Positions 25,101 through 33,494 of a stretch of 64,000 bases of DNA are shown in pieces (within the stretch, counting starts at the first letter, position 1; each line of letters opens with the position of its first letter). Location of the stretch: positions 3,348,001-3,412,000 of the forward strand of contig JBLDXI010000029.1 in NCBI GenBank assembly GCA_047495785.1, in the 5' to 3' direction. The stretch is from Lepidodermella squamata (taxonomy: Eukaryota; Gastrotricha). The translations under genes were made by a program, and so were the position numbers. The notes beneath the pieces are model-generated. The model had not been told where the DNA came from and did not search any database. It was given only the letters and a program-made list of their open reading frames with translations.

Positions 25101-25752
25101 ACTCCACCTATTGTGGACAAATCCACGCGGAACACGACTGACGATGGATCGCCGGATAATAGGCGTTACACGATTTTGAATTATACTTGCAATGCTGGAT
25201 ATTTGTTTGATCAAACTCTAGCGAAATCTTCCTTGATACAGTGCGACGAAGCTAGTAACTGGGTACCTGCGATATCCAACTGCATTCGTAAGCGATGCTA
25301 TTCCCTGAGCCTAATTTTCAAATTTCCTCCTTCGAACTTGTGGAACCTCGCAACAAAAATTAGAAATATTTTTTCAAAAACTGAAAAAAATTGAGTTAAC
25401 AAAATGTTAATTAGCTCTGCACTGCACGATTTCGCCCTATGTTGACAACTGCATCATATCTCCGGATGCGGCTTCGAAGCCTGGAATATGGGAACTTCAA
25501 TCTCGCGTGCTTTACATTTGCAAAAATGACCAAGTGATCGATCCACTCGGCTGGGACAACAACGTTACAATATCCTGCGCGGCAAATGAAACATGGGTCG
25601 TAGTCGATTACATCGGCCCAGGAGGCCCTCGGCCAACATGGCTGCCATCGTCGTGTAGAGGTAAAAGGGTTAAAAACAGCGACGGTAAGGAAATGGGGCC
25701 GCAAAATAACGCCGAACAAAATTGGGCTTTGTATGATTTGCTTCTTTCGTAA
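10150..25752 (+). CDS. Giant secreted mosaic protein (LamG, EGF, CTLD, discoidin, fibrinogen, sushi)
   Basis: A single long gene with dozens of short introns; I estimate 3,500-4,000 residues. Exon 1 (10150-10757) encodes a signal peptide ([17 protein letters not shown]) and a LamG/concanavalin-like domain. Then follow, in order, about 14 EGF repeats (11.1-13.55 kb), about eight C-type lectin domains (13.7-18.9 kb), three F5/8C discoidin domains with two Cys-rich EGF-like inserts (18.97-20.8 kb), four fibrinogen-related domains (20.9-24.3 kb), a PAN-like domain and about four sushi modules (24.3-25.7 kb). No membrane segment or GPI tail is visible at the end, so it should be secreted. No second leader or large gap suggests a gene break, but a split into two genes cannot be excluded without transcripts. 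A role in adhesion, matrix or recognition is inferred from domains only. Confidence 0.7.
10789..10992. repeat. Imperfect inverted repeat in intron 1 (MITE-like)
   Basis: Intron 1 of the mosaic gene (10758-11081) is far longer than most introns here. Its arms, about 10789-10813 and 10968-10992, are imperfect inverted copies (GGTGAAATAAACCGAAAAT against complement GGTGTAAAATACCGAAAAT). Between them lies a GC-rich hairpin near 10853-10880 (GGTAC...GTACC flanked by G and C runs). It looks like a small transposon insertion that enlarged the intron. No target duplication was resolved. Confidence 0.4.
11082..13610 (+). other. EGF-repeat block of the mosaic gene
   Basis: About 14 EGF-like modules with the repeated core CxNGGTC and ends such as CxCxxxWTGxxC. 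Early modules are split by introns inside the repeat (after TGCAC or TGC), usually as exons of 60-120 bp, and later ones are fused in longer exons (13,100-13,600). Examples are CQNGGTC near 11.53 kb, CENGGVC near 12.87 kb and CSNGGIC near 13.45 kb. The Ca2+-binding DxDE signature before Cys1 is absent, so most are non-calcium EGF/tenascin-like modules. Confidence 0.75.
13741..18905 (+). other. C-type lectin-like block of the mosaic gene
   Basis: About eight divergent C-type lectin-like domains in tandem. Each begins with a C(P)xGW/Y-type strand (for example [11 protein letters not shown] near 15.13 kb), has a W-I/M-G-L central motif (DDYWIGL, TAWMGL, DFWIGL) and ends in a Y/F-I-C-E strand (KSYICE, AFYICE, KYFICE). 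EPN/QPD and WND sugar-binding triplets are mostly absent, so Ca2+-dependent sugar binding is doubtful for most copies. Thr/Pro-rich linkers separate some (about 14.97 kb and 16.46 kb). The number of domains is a count by eye. Confidence 0.7.
18966..20800 (+). other. Discoidin (F5/8C-like) block of the mosaic gene
   Basis: Three discoidin-like domains. The first has [15 protein letters not shown], a VNLAGG strand and YRLQYKS...TTWEDF; the second has [16 protein letters not shown] and TAYYIKWS; the third has [18 protein letters not shown] and TYAVWFKV. The middle YxLxYS/D segments match the family. Cys-rich pieces ([17 protein letters not shown] and [14 protein letters not shown]) follow domains two and three and resemble half-EGF modules. 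These domains usually bind phospholipid or glycan at loop tips. Confidence 0.6.
20900..24340 (+). other. Fibrinogen-related block of the mosaic gene
   Basis: Four fibrinogen C-terminal-like domains. Copy 1 shows [48 protein letters not shown] and a final MMIRR. Copy 2 has [12 protein letters not shown] and YYLGNEAI. Copy 3 is more divergent ([26 protein letters not shown]). Copy 4 has [16 protein letters not shown] and NFWLGNAMI, with [10 protein letters not shown]. The disulphide-forming C and WW motifs are kept in most copies. Such domains bind acetylated sugars in invertebrate innate recognition or act in matrix; which applies here is unknown. Confidence 0.75.
24341..25665 (+). other. PAN and sushi (CCP) block of the mosaic gene
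   Basis: A PAN/apple-like domain ([17 protein letters not shown], then CTLHSQYC) is followed by about four sushi modules. Signatures are CGPPPS...[31 protein letters not shown]...YTCNAGYLF...[14 protein letters not shown] and LYICKND...SCAANETW...PSSC. The final frame reads through a possible GTAAAA donor to a stop at 25752. If that donor is used, the true 3' end differs slightly. Confidence 0.6.
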
Positions 25753-25902
25753 TTTTCGGTTACTCCCCGCATGGGAAGCTAAGGTGATTTACCTCCACGT
25801 GGTGCTTCCTGGGTTCGCGCTTAGCGGGCGGAGCTAAAAAATCACCGAATGGTTTACAAATCTTTCTTTTATTTTACGTTCAAGACTAGTTATGGCTGTT
25901 TT

Positions 25903-26301
25903 TTACGCGTTGATTTCACGCTTTGACTTTCGAAAATTGATAATAGCAGAATCCAGGTCTTCCAACATGCATTTAGTGGCTGTAGCTCGATTGACACAAA
26001 TGCCTTCATCCGCAGCGAAATCTTCAGAGCCGCAGCATTGGTTCTCAGGATCCGGGCAGTCCTCCCTTGTTAGACATCGGCGATCTGATGCGCACCGTAT
26101 CGGTTTGAAGCTGTAAATGCAGAGATTGCTGCAGCAGCGCCGGAATGGTTGGCCGATTGATGAGGCCATTGGGCAGTCGTTTGAGTTTTGACAACTGCGA
26201 ACCATGCGACCTTGAATCATCGCAAAGGTGAGAGCAAAAATTAATGCGTAAAATAGCCGTATAATCATTCTATATAGCAGAAAAATTTGGGTATATGTCA
26301 C
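25903..26301 (-). CDS. Small secreted Cys-rich protein (WAP/dickkopf-like spacing)
   Basis: Intronless minus-strand gene. The ATG at 26268 gives a good signal peptide (MIIRLFYALIFALTFAMIQG), so it is a better start than 26301. The mature chain carries two repeats of a C-x4-DCP ... CC ... C pattern (CQNSNDCP...RRCCSNLC and CLTREDCPDPENQCCGSEDF), plus a last Cys pair. The spacing resembles WAP or colipase/dickkopf-like folds, but I cannot assign it to either. About 121 residues. A secreted inhibitor or ligand is possible; function is not shown. Confidence 0.65.
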   Translation of the reverse strand: MTYTQIFLLYRMIIRLFYALIFALTFAMIQGRMVRSCQNSNDCPMASSIGQPFRRCCSNLCIYSFKPIRCASDRRCLTREDCPDPENQCCGSEDFAADEGICVNRATATKCMLEDLDSAIINFRKSKREINA

Positions 26302-27630
26302 AAAGTAAAATTCAAAATTAAGTATAGAAGATAGTAGCTCGATCCCTACCAGGTGTAAACAAATACCATATACAAGTATATATACAAAATTCTAATATAG
26401 TTAGAAGCTTTTCAATTTCGTATTTATTATGAAGCAATTTCACTGGTATTCCGGTGGGCCAATGTGTCAACATGCACTAACACTATCTGGTGCGTGGAAT
26501 TTACTAGAAATTTCTACATAGTGTATTGTCAATGTATTTCGCAGATGAACTTTTAAGATAAAACGAGCTCGTTACGCATCAAATCTTGAGGTCATGGCCT
26601 CACGCTTACCATTAAACATACTTAAGCATAATTGTAGGTAGAAATTAATCTTCGCAGAGGTGGATTGAAAAAGTTTAAACTGAATAGCCGGATGAGTTGT
26701 CGTAAACAGATTTTTTTGTGAACCGGACAGCTTTTAGTGACTCCCTCTGGGGCTACTGCTGGGCTGGTGGTGGTATAAACTTCAAATGGCTCCGAAGGGG
26801 AATTATTTGCCTGGCCCTTGTACATAATTCGCACTGAATATCCGCGATTTTAAGTATACCGCCGTTGTGTGAAGACTTCATTTTTATATATTTTTTTTAT
26901 AATTATGAAATGGCTAAAAGCGTGGTGGCGCTGATGAATTATTGAAGACATGGGGTAGCCACCCCCAGGGGCTTTGTCGCATTATTTTTTCTCTCAAGTA
27001 AAAATCCGCGCCAAGTTTTTTTTATAAAAAAGCAAGAAAAACTGTACACTGCTGTCCGATAAAAGATTTTTACCGAAAGCGTATTTACAAGGTTATTGAG
27101 GATAAACGTTTGTCATTTAAAGAATTCCAATGTCGATTTTCAGTTCCTTCACTATCAATGACAGAAACTTAAAAGAATTATCGTGTTAGAAGCTTTGACC
27201 CCGTTGTGACACACCGATAAGTACCAAACGTGTGACGCGCTGAGGAGAAGCCTCTTTTGAGTCCAAGATCAACGATAAAAAATGGAACACGCCACTCTAC
27301 CGGCTGCCGCCTTTAAAATAGCGAGTTTTTAGGTAAAACAGCTTGAAGTCGGTGGTTTTTATGCGCCATGAAAAGGGATGAGGTGAAAGGAACCGGCCTA
27401 ATGTGCGGCATGTGACGTGTGACGCAAAGGGGTATGCGCAGTTTCTTAATTTGTACACTCGATGCGTTGAATGAGCGCACTCGAGCATGTCTAATGTGTA
27501 CTTCTGAAATGTCATACCTGCGGTAGAAAAAAAATCAGTTAATTAATGTTCTAATTTTATTCCAGTATTTTGTAATAAAATTTCAACAGCTGATTATTTT
27601 GAGTTCCAATATACATCATTTCGGATATTC
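26302..27630. other. Intergenic, no gene supported
   Basis: AT-rich with short open frames only. The minus-strand frames at 26622-26834 and 27297-27515 lack a leader and recognisable domains, so they are not called. It contains the promoter regions of the Cys-rich gene (-) and the ankyrin gene (+). Confidence 0.4.
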
Positions 27631-28993
27631 ATGGCGAATAAAAATCGACCAGTTGCACCGAAACCTAACTCTCAAGCACCCTCAGACGGTAAATTTGATT
27701 TGGCTGAAATCAGTGCGCGAAGTAACGGGTGAAATTGTACCTTAAGTCGCAGAGCCAAGGTTAAAGCCCCTGGAAAACAACAGAAGGGGGGTTGGTCATA
27801 ACATATCCCATTCGAGGATCCCGCACTTCGCGCACTGACTGAAAGTGATCAGGGTTTCAGACATTGAAGCCATAATATTTATGCTTCCAGAGGACATTCC
27901 GATAAAACTTCACGTGGCCGCAGCGAAAGGCGATTTGGCCACAATCCAAGAAATTCTATTCCGACCTGGTTTTACGGCCGAAATCCGGCAACAGCTAGTC
28001 GAACACCAGGACGCTGGTAACTTCAACCGAACCGCCTTGATACAAGCAGCTCGAAGCGGCCATCTTGCAGTAGTCGAATACCTAGCCCGTGAAATGAAGG
28101 CCGATTTGCTGGCACGGGACAGTCACGAACTCGGCTCAATGGCCATTCATTTCGCCGCTGAATTAGGTCGGTTGGAAATTGTGAAATTTCTCGTCGATTT
28201 CAAGCCGGACCTCGTCGAAGCCCGCGATCTCTTCGGCTCTACTGCTCTCAATCTAGCCGCATTTGCTGGGCAGTTGAAAGTTGTCGAATACCTTGTCGAC
28301 GAAAAATCTGCGAATATCGAAAATGCAGGGGCTTTCAATCGAACTCCTTTCCTTTCCGCTTGCGAGCAGGGCCATTTAGCTGTTGCTCAGTTTTTGATGA
28401 AAAAAGGCGCGAATCTAATGGCCAAGAGCAGTCTAGAGTCTAATGAAGATATGGCGATTCATTTAGCGGCATTTTTCGGCCATCTGAAGGTTATCGAGGC
28501 TTTACTTGAGGCGAAGCCAGATTTCTTGGAGCTGAAGAACAAAACTAACGAAACTGCACTAAATCGAGCCGCGATGGGTAATCAAATCAAGGTTTGAGCT
28601 TTGAATTTGAACTTTTTCCGATACCAAATGAACTCGTACTTTCAGGTTGTTGAATATCTGATAGATGTGAAGCACGCAAATATCGAAAATCAGGGCGAAT
28701 TCGGCAGAACACCTTTGTTGCAGGCTGCTGATGAGGGACATCTCGATTGCGTTAAATTTTTAGTGGAACGAGGCGCAAATCTAGCTGCTCGAGATAGCCA
28801 AAATGGCGACTCAGCCCTGCATCTAGCGGCCTATTTCGATCACGTAAAAATCGCAGCTTATCTCCTCTCGCTGAATGCTGGGGGTTTAACTGAATTAACA
28901 AACAAACAGAACCTCACTCCACTTGGTCTAGCTAAAAGGCAAAATAATCAAGAAATAATTGCCCTTTTCATGGCTAAAGGGATTAAACATTGA
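27631..28993 (+). CDS. Ankyrin-repeat protein
   Basis: Three exons, 27631-27688, 27861-28591 and 28646-28993, join in phase and give about 378 residues. After a short Pro/Asn-rich start (MANKNRPVAPKPNSQAPSDD) almost the whole chain is ankyrin repeats, about nine or ten. Typical cores are TALIQAARSGHLAVVEYL, AIHFAAELGRLEIVKFL, AIHLAAFFGHLKVIEALL and ALHLAAYFDHVKIAAYLL. No signal peptide, membrane segment or effector domain is seen, so it is probably a cytosolic scaffold. Alternating repeats share NFNRTALIQAA/AFNRTPFLSAC/EFGRTPLLQAA, suggesting duplication of a two-repeat unit. Intron 1 contains a MITE-like element. It resembles the ankyrin half of the 2.5-5.0 kb gene but has no SAM domain. Confidence 0.85.
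27711..27837. mobile_element. hAT-type MITE in ankyrin intron 1
   Basis: A perfect 13-bp terminal inverted repeat, CAGTGCGCGAAGT, lies at both ends of a 127-bp segment with no coding frame. CAGTG is the usual hAT terminus. The flanks GCTGAAAT and ACTGAAAG match at 6 of 8 positions, fitting an old 8-bp target duplication. It makes up most of the 172-bp intron; the gene stays in frame around it. Confidence 0.65.
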
Positions 28994-29203
28994 AAACGTC
29001 CCGGTTATCAGTTTTCTGATCCTCTTTCAAATGATAGCTGGTTTATCATTTGCTTTCCCCGGTTTTTTCAACCCGGTCCTCGAAACAACCTTTCTTCTAA
29101 AATCAATAATTTGATTATAAAAATATTTAAAAATGAATAAAATCATTTACCGCGGTGTAGCATCTTAGGTTTTTATTGAGATAATTTCATCATTCATCAT
29201 TCA

Positions 29204-30187
29204 TCAAAAAATCATTGGGCTGAAAATGTAATTGATTGGAAAGTGTGTGTATTCGTCGAATGGGCGCTGGAATCGCGCAGGATTGTGCGTATTTACCTTG
29301 TTAAAATCCACTGCAATTCCACTATGGCGGCCATTTTTCATAATCAAAACCGAACCCGGGCGAATTTTATCCGCTGAGCATTGGCCACTGCTAAGCGTGC
29401 GTTGCCGGTTAACGTCGGAGCTAAATTGAGTCTCGTTAGCCTCAATGAACGGAGTACAGGTGTATTTCTGCCACCGATTCGGTTGATGCTCCAGGAATTC
29501 TTTCAACCCCAACATGCCAGCTTTCCGGCTTGCAAAGCCGATGTTGAAGTAGTAGCCGTCTAATTCGTAATTGACTAATTCGCTGATTTTCGATTTGTAG
29601 GGATGAATGTTTGGCAGAAGGCCGGCAGCTGCGAGCGAGCGAGATACGAATTCGGCGCATTGGAAGTTCATTTGGGCGCACTCTTCCTCGCCTCGGTAGG
29701 CGCAAAATCGGGGCACGGTCCGCTTACAACGTAAATCGTGGCATTTCCAGTTTTTATTCGCGAAAGAGAAGTCTGGAAGAAAGAAAAGGGGAAAATTCTG
29801 GATGTGAGAAACAAATAAACATTGGAAATCAATGCATTTGGGCTAAAATCGATTTTAGCGACAATTCAGCTGGTGACTTACGACAAATGAGCTAAATTTG
29901 ATATAAGCTCATTTTTTCAAGGGTCAGAGTTAGGATTAGGGCTGAACGTTGCATTAAATTTTCTCTTATATTGTTTGCTTACGTCGTTTTAGAAGCTCAG
30001 CACTTGGTCCAAAAACGAAATTCGCGACAAAACTGCAGTTGTAGTTGTCATCTGGGCACGACATGGGGATTCCCTCGCTGCTTACCAGTGAATATTGATC
30101 CAAAGGTTGAGGTATCGTGTTACATTGAACGTAAGCCAAATACAACAACTTTATCAAAAATAGAGTTTCAAAAACTTTTACGGGCAT
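29204..30187 (-). CDS. Secreted Cys/His hydrolase (amidase/CHAP/NlpC-like)
   Basis: Two minus-strand exons, 29983-30187 and 29204-29772, join in phase 1 and give about 257 residues. The start gives a signal peptide (MPVKVFETLFLIKLLYLAYVQC). The core has NFQCAEFVSRSLAAAGLLP, where Cys begins a helix as in papain-like amidase, CHAP and NlpC/P60 folds, and later PGSVLIMKNGRHSGIAVDFN, a strand-His-strand motif typical of the catalytic His. Extra Cys in the N-terminal half may form disulphides, as expected for a secreted enzyme. Such enzymes often cut peptidoglycan or amide bonds, so an antibacterial or digestive role is possible. A GTAAAT near the 3' end could be a donor, but the frame reads on sensibly, so I keep it. 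Confidence 0.65.
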
Positions 30188-30620
30188 TTCAAACTGTAAT
30201 TATATCATTCCAAGAGAAAAAACTGATGAGTTTTTTTCACTGGTCAGCAAAATGCAATAATGAACTTGACGCATCGTTGATTTAATTGTAGTACATTTCT
30301 AATTTTTCAAGCGGCCGGCGGGCGTTTTTTTCGCCCACTACCGGTGCTAAGCTAATTTTCAGCAAGACCAACGCTGGCCAACGCATTTTTTTCATGCAGT
30401 CTGCGGGAAATGCACTCAGCTGCGCGAAAAAAGCCCAGATTTTTAAGACAGACTTTTACAATTTCGATCGGGTATCCAGGGGCTAGAGCTGTCTAGCCCT
30501 AACGAAGATTCACAATAAAATCACGTTCTCAAGTTTAAAATTAGATCTTCCTGCGTCAGAGTGAACCCACGGGCAGTTGCTGAATGCTGAAGGATGAATA
30601 TTTCTGAACATTTCCGAAAG
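30188..30620. other. Shared divergent promoter region
   Basis: Lies between the hydrolase (-) and receptor 1 (+). Near 30312-30342 a short hairpin, CCGGCGGGCG and CGCCCACTACCGG around a T7 loop, is visible. No coding frame or clear core promoter motif. Confidence 0.35.
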
Positions 30621-32897
30621 ATGCTGTCAGCTGCACTTATAACAGCCACCTTGCTATCCGGAGTTTCAAGCTCTGAGAAACCTAGGAAACTCTCGATATA
30701 CAGCTCCTTCCCGATAAGTGGAGCTGAACCATCGACATCGCAATGCTGCATTGCCGCGACTCAATACGTCATTGACAATGTCAACAATCGCAGCGATATT
30801 CTGCCTGATTACAATCTGGAATTATCAATTTTCGACGAATCTGCCTTCGCAGTATTTGCCCCAGGCCATATCATGAGATTCATTGAAGGCAGAAACAGAG
30901 ACTCAACGCCTTCGCCAGTTCTTATTGGCCCGCAATTTGTTTGCAATTCGATTTCCATGGCAACGAGAAATGAAGGCTATACTCATTTTTCAACGGGATG
31001 TAATGGCCCGAAGATAGTTATGAACCGAAATCTCTACGACAATATCTACAGCGTTTACGGGAGCTCAATGGAGCAAATTTTAGGATGGGCTTTATTCGCG
31101 CGGGATGTCGGGAAGTGGCGTCGGGTCGGGATGCTACAATCTGCGGCTAATGTTAACGACTACCTCTTCGGTATGCGACTGTACCATATGTTCTTGGAGA
31201 TGGGGGTAGATGTCGCTTATTGGGACATGGCCCCAACTTATACCGATGCCTTCATGTTAGCGGCTAGTAAAGGCCGGGCTCGAATTCTGTACGGCGGGTC
31301 ATCCAACATCGCAGTATGCATGGCTTATCTGTGCTTGGCCCATAAATACGGAATGAGACCACCTCAATATGTGTTTGTCATGGCGGCACCGTGTAGCGTA
31401 GACCCTGCTTTGATCAAAACTTGCCCTTACGATATTTTGGTATCGCAATTACGCGCGGCCTTCTTTGTCGGTTCTTTTTCCTCGGAATCATTTGCCAATC
31501 AGGAAACCTTGACCACATTAGGTTACCCAGCTTCAAAGTTCGATTCTGATATCCTGAAGCTTTTAAATAACAAACTATGCGCTGATTGGGACTATCGACG
31601 ACTCTGCCATGACGTAGCACTTCTCTCGATTATAGCCCTAGATAATTCGGAAAAAACACTTCGTTCCAGCTATAATATGACCCTTGCCGATTTCCCAAAT
31701 AATAGAAAGTTCATTGGGAAAATTGTCAATGAAAGCGTGGCGAAAATTAATGTAATAGGAACCTTCCAAGGTCGTTTGAGGTACGATAGCAATCAGGACC
31801 TTAGAGATGCAGCTCTTTTTGTTAGCCAAAGATGGAGTTCCTCGCCACCCAAGATTTTCTATCGAATGGAACAAATTGGACCAGAAGTCGATGTGAAAAA
31901 CTACCGAATGGTTCCCCATCTTGCTAAGGAGAAGTTTGTTTGGCTTACAAAATACGGGAATCCACCTAAAGACTTGTCAGAGGTCGAAATTCGATCAAAC
32001 GGTGTTTCGCTAACGACTCTGATCCCAATTGTTACGATTGCTTCAATGTCAGAAATTTTTCTTGTGGTTACCTTTGTTTTCAATCTAAGGCAATGTCCCA
32101 AAAGGATACGGAGGCTGCGTCGAGATTTTTTTGACTTTTCGATTAATCTATTCTTGTTATTCGGGTGTTTTTTCCTGGTCTTGGAATCGATATTAATAAT
32201 GATCGGCTATTATGCATTTCTAAAGGTTTTTTGTCCTTGGCGGCATGTTTTGCCTATATTAGGCGTTTCCATTGTCAACAGTGTACTGAGCTTCACATTG
32301 ATCCAAATGAACACATTTGCGTTGAATTTAGCTTCATCACGACTATCGAGGAGGCTCACTAATTTCGGCTACCAGAGTGATAATCCAAGAGCCCGGTATG
32401 ATTCATACAAAATTGGACTTCAAATGGCTATTCATTTTCTAATTTCTTGTGTTATCGCCACAGCTTGGCCATTTTTTCACCCAGCAAAATCTGTACCAAT
32501 GATTTCAGAGGTTTTTTGGGACGAGTTTGGAGATACATATTACCAGACTACAGGTGAATTTTGCGAAGGTCCCTACCAGAATTACTGGACTGCTGCTGGG
32601 TTGATTTTTGGCATTCTCCCGCTCTTCATCGGCTGTTTCTACGCTTATGAATTGAGGAAAGTTGTTATGCCGGAAAAATATCGCCTACATTTCAAATTGG
32701 CTCGCTTGGCGGTTGTGAATGCTACTACGCTGAGTGTTGCGGCGATTTCTGTAGTCTATGCGACGTCGAATAGTGGTCAGAGCCTGCAGGTAGTGATTTT
32801 TGGAATAAGCTGCTTGGTTTATGGGACAGTAACGCCTGCAATAATTTTCTATCCAGTTTGGCTTTACTCCTTCAACCACAGGGCTATTTCACAGTAG
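30621..32897 (+). CDS. Class C GPCR, GABA-B-like, receptor 1
   Basis: Single exon, about 758 residues from the ATG at 30621, which gives a signal peptide (MLSAALITATLLSGVSS); an upstream in-frame ATG is at 30594. The ligand-binding (ANF receptor, Venus-flytrap) domain opens with YSSFPISGAEPSTSQCC and has VNNRSDILPDYNLEL, very close to the GABA-B motif. It ends at VWLTKYGNPPKDLSE, the W..G.PP.D linker of GABA-B-type receptors, with no Cys-rich domain as in glutamate receptors. Seven membrane helices follow, with the TM3 Cys (FCPWRHVLP) and the loop-2 Cys (GEFCEGP) able to make the class C disulphide. The C-terminal tail is only about a dozen residues. Most divergent intact member of the array; ligand unknown. 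Confidence 0.85.
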   Translation: MLSAALITATLLSGVSSSEKPRKLSIYSSFPISGAEPSTSQCCIAATQYVIDNVNNRSDILPDYNLELSIFDESAFAVFAPGHIMRFIEGRNRDSTPSPVLIGPQFVCNSISMATRNEGYTHFSTGCNGPKIVMNRNLYDNIYSVYGSSMEQILGWALFARDVGKWRRVGMLQSAANVNDYLFGMRLYHMFLEMGVDVAYWDMAPTYTDAFMLAASKGRARILYGGSSNIAVCMAYLCLAHKYGMRPPQYVFVMAAPCSVDPALIKTCPYDILVSQLRAAFFVGSFSSESFANQETLTTLGYPASKFDSDILKLLNNKLCADWDYRRLCHDVALLSIIALDNSEKTLRSSYNMTLADFPNNRKFIGKIVNESVAKINVIGTFQGRLRYDSNQDLRDAALFVSQRWSSSPPKIFYRMEQIGPEVDVKNYRMVPHLAKEKFVWLTKYGNPPKDLSEVEIRSNGVSLTTLIPIVTIASMSEIFLVVTFVFNLRQCPKRIRRLRRDFFDFSINLFLLFGCFFLVLESILIMIGYYAFLKVFCPWRHVLPILGVSIVNSVLSFTLIQMNTFALNLASSRLSRRLTNFGYQSDNPRARYDSYKIGLQMAIHFLISCVIATAWPFFHPAKSVPMISEVFWDEFGDTYYQTTGEFCEGPYQNYWTAAGLIFGILPLFIGCFYAYELRKVVMPEKYRLHFKLARLAVVNATTLSVAAISVVYATSNSGQSLQVVIFGISCLVYGTVTPAIIFYPVWLYSFNHRAISQ

Positions 32898-33494
32898 TCG
32901 ATGAAAATGAGAAATGAAACGCAGTGAGCGAGAAAGAATTTTCATGTTTTTTACATGTTAAAATTGGCGCAAATAGAATAGGTGTCGGAAAACTAAACAG
33001 TGGAAGGGATCGGGAATCGGAAAGTCGAAGGCTTAAAAGATTTCCAATTTTTTGGTCCGATAATGTTCCAATAGAATTAACGCAGAATGAAAGTAATCTG
33101 AACAGAAAAACAGGAAATTTACAGGATGAATTTTCACCGGTGGAGATGAGAGAAACAATACAAGTTCTCGAAGTCAGCAGCAAAATATTTGAGAAATTTT
33201 GAAGTAAAGAGTTGCGCAACATATCAGACACTGGTTTGCTAAAATTAGCAAGTCATCCCTTGGACCAAACAAGTTCTAATTGAAAGTACGTGATGCTACT
33301 GATTTTACGCGTAAGGGAGCGTTTTATCGATAAACCTAGCCCCTTTCGATGATCTTCTTTAATGAAGTTGGTAAAGTAAATCGCATGTCAGGTTTTACTA
33401 ATATGATGAATATTTCTGTCTTCCTCATAATATTTAATGGCTTGGTCGTAGTATACACTATAATTTTGCTAGCGAAACGTTCAATATCTTGGGA
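32898..33494. promoter_or_regulatory. Upstream region of receptor 2, conserved with receptor 3
   Basis: From about 33285 to 33494 the sequence matches 37535-37741 upstream of receptor 3. Shared landmarks in order are ATCGATAAACYTA, AAATCGCATGTC, ACTAATATGA and CATAATATTTAATGG. The similarity shows that the duplication carried the promoter with the gene; conserved blocks may be control sites. The open frame at 32924-33202 is not supported as a gene. Confidence 0.5.

Noticed and set aside
26622-27515. Two minus-strand frames of about 70 codons (26622-26834, 27297-27515)
   Set aside because: Both lack leaders, domains and convincing splice partners.
29204-29300. Last intron in the hydrolase gene (GTAAATACG...TTTTCAG)
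   Set aside because: Splice-like signals exist, but the frame between them is open and gives a plausible C-terminal strand, while splicing would leave almost no coding exon.
32924-33202. 92-codon frame after receptor 1
   Set aside because: Low-complexity, charged, no family; the minus strand is equally open, as expected for chance.
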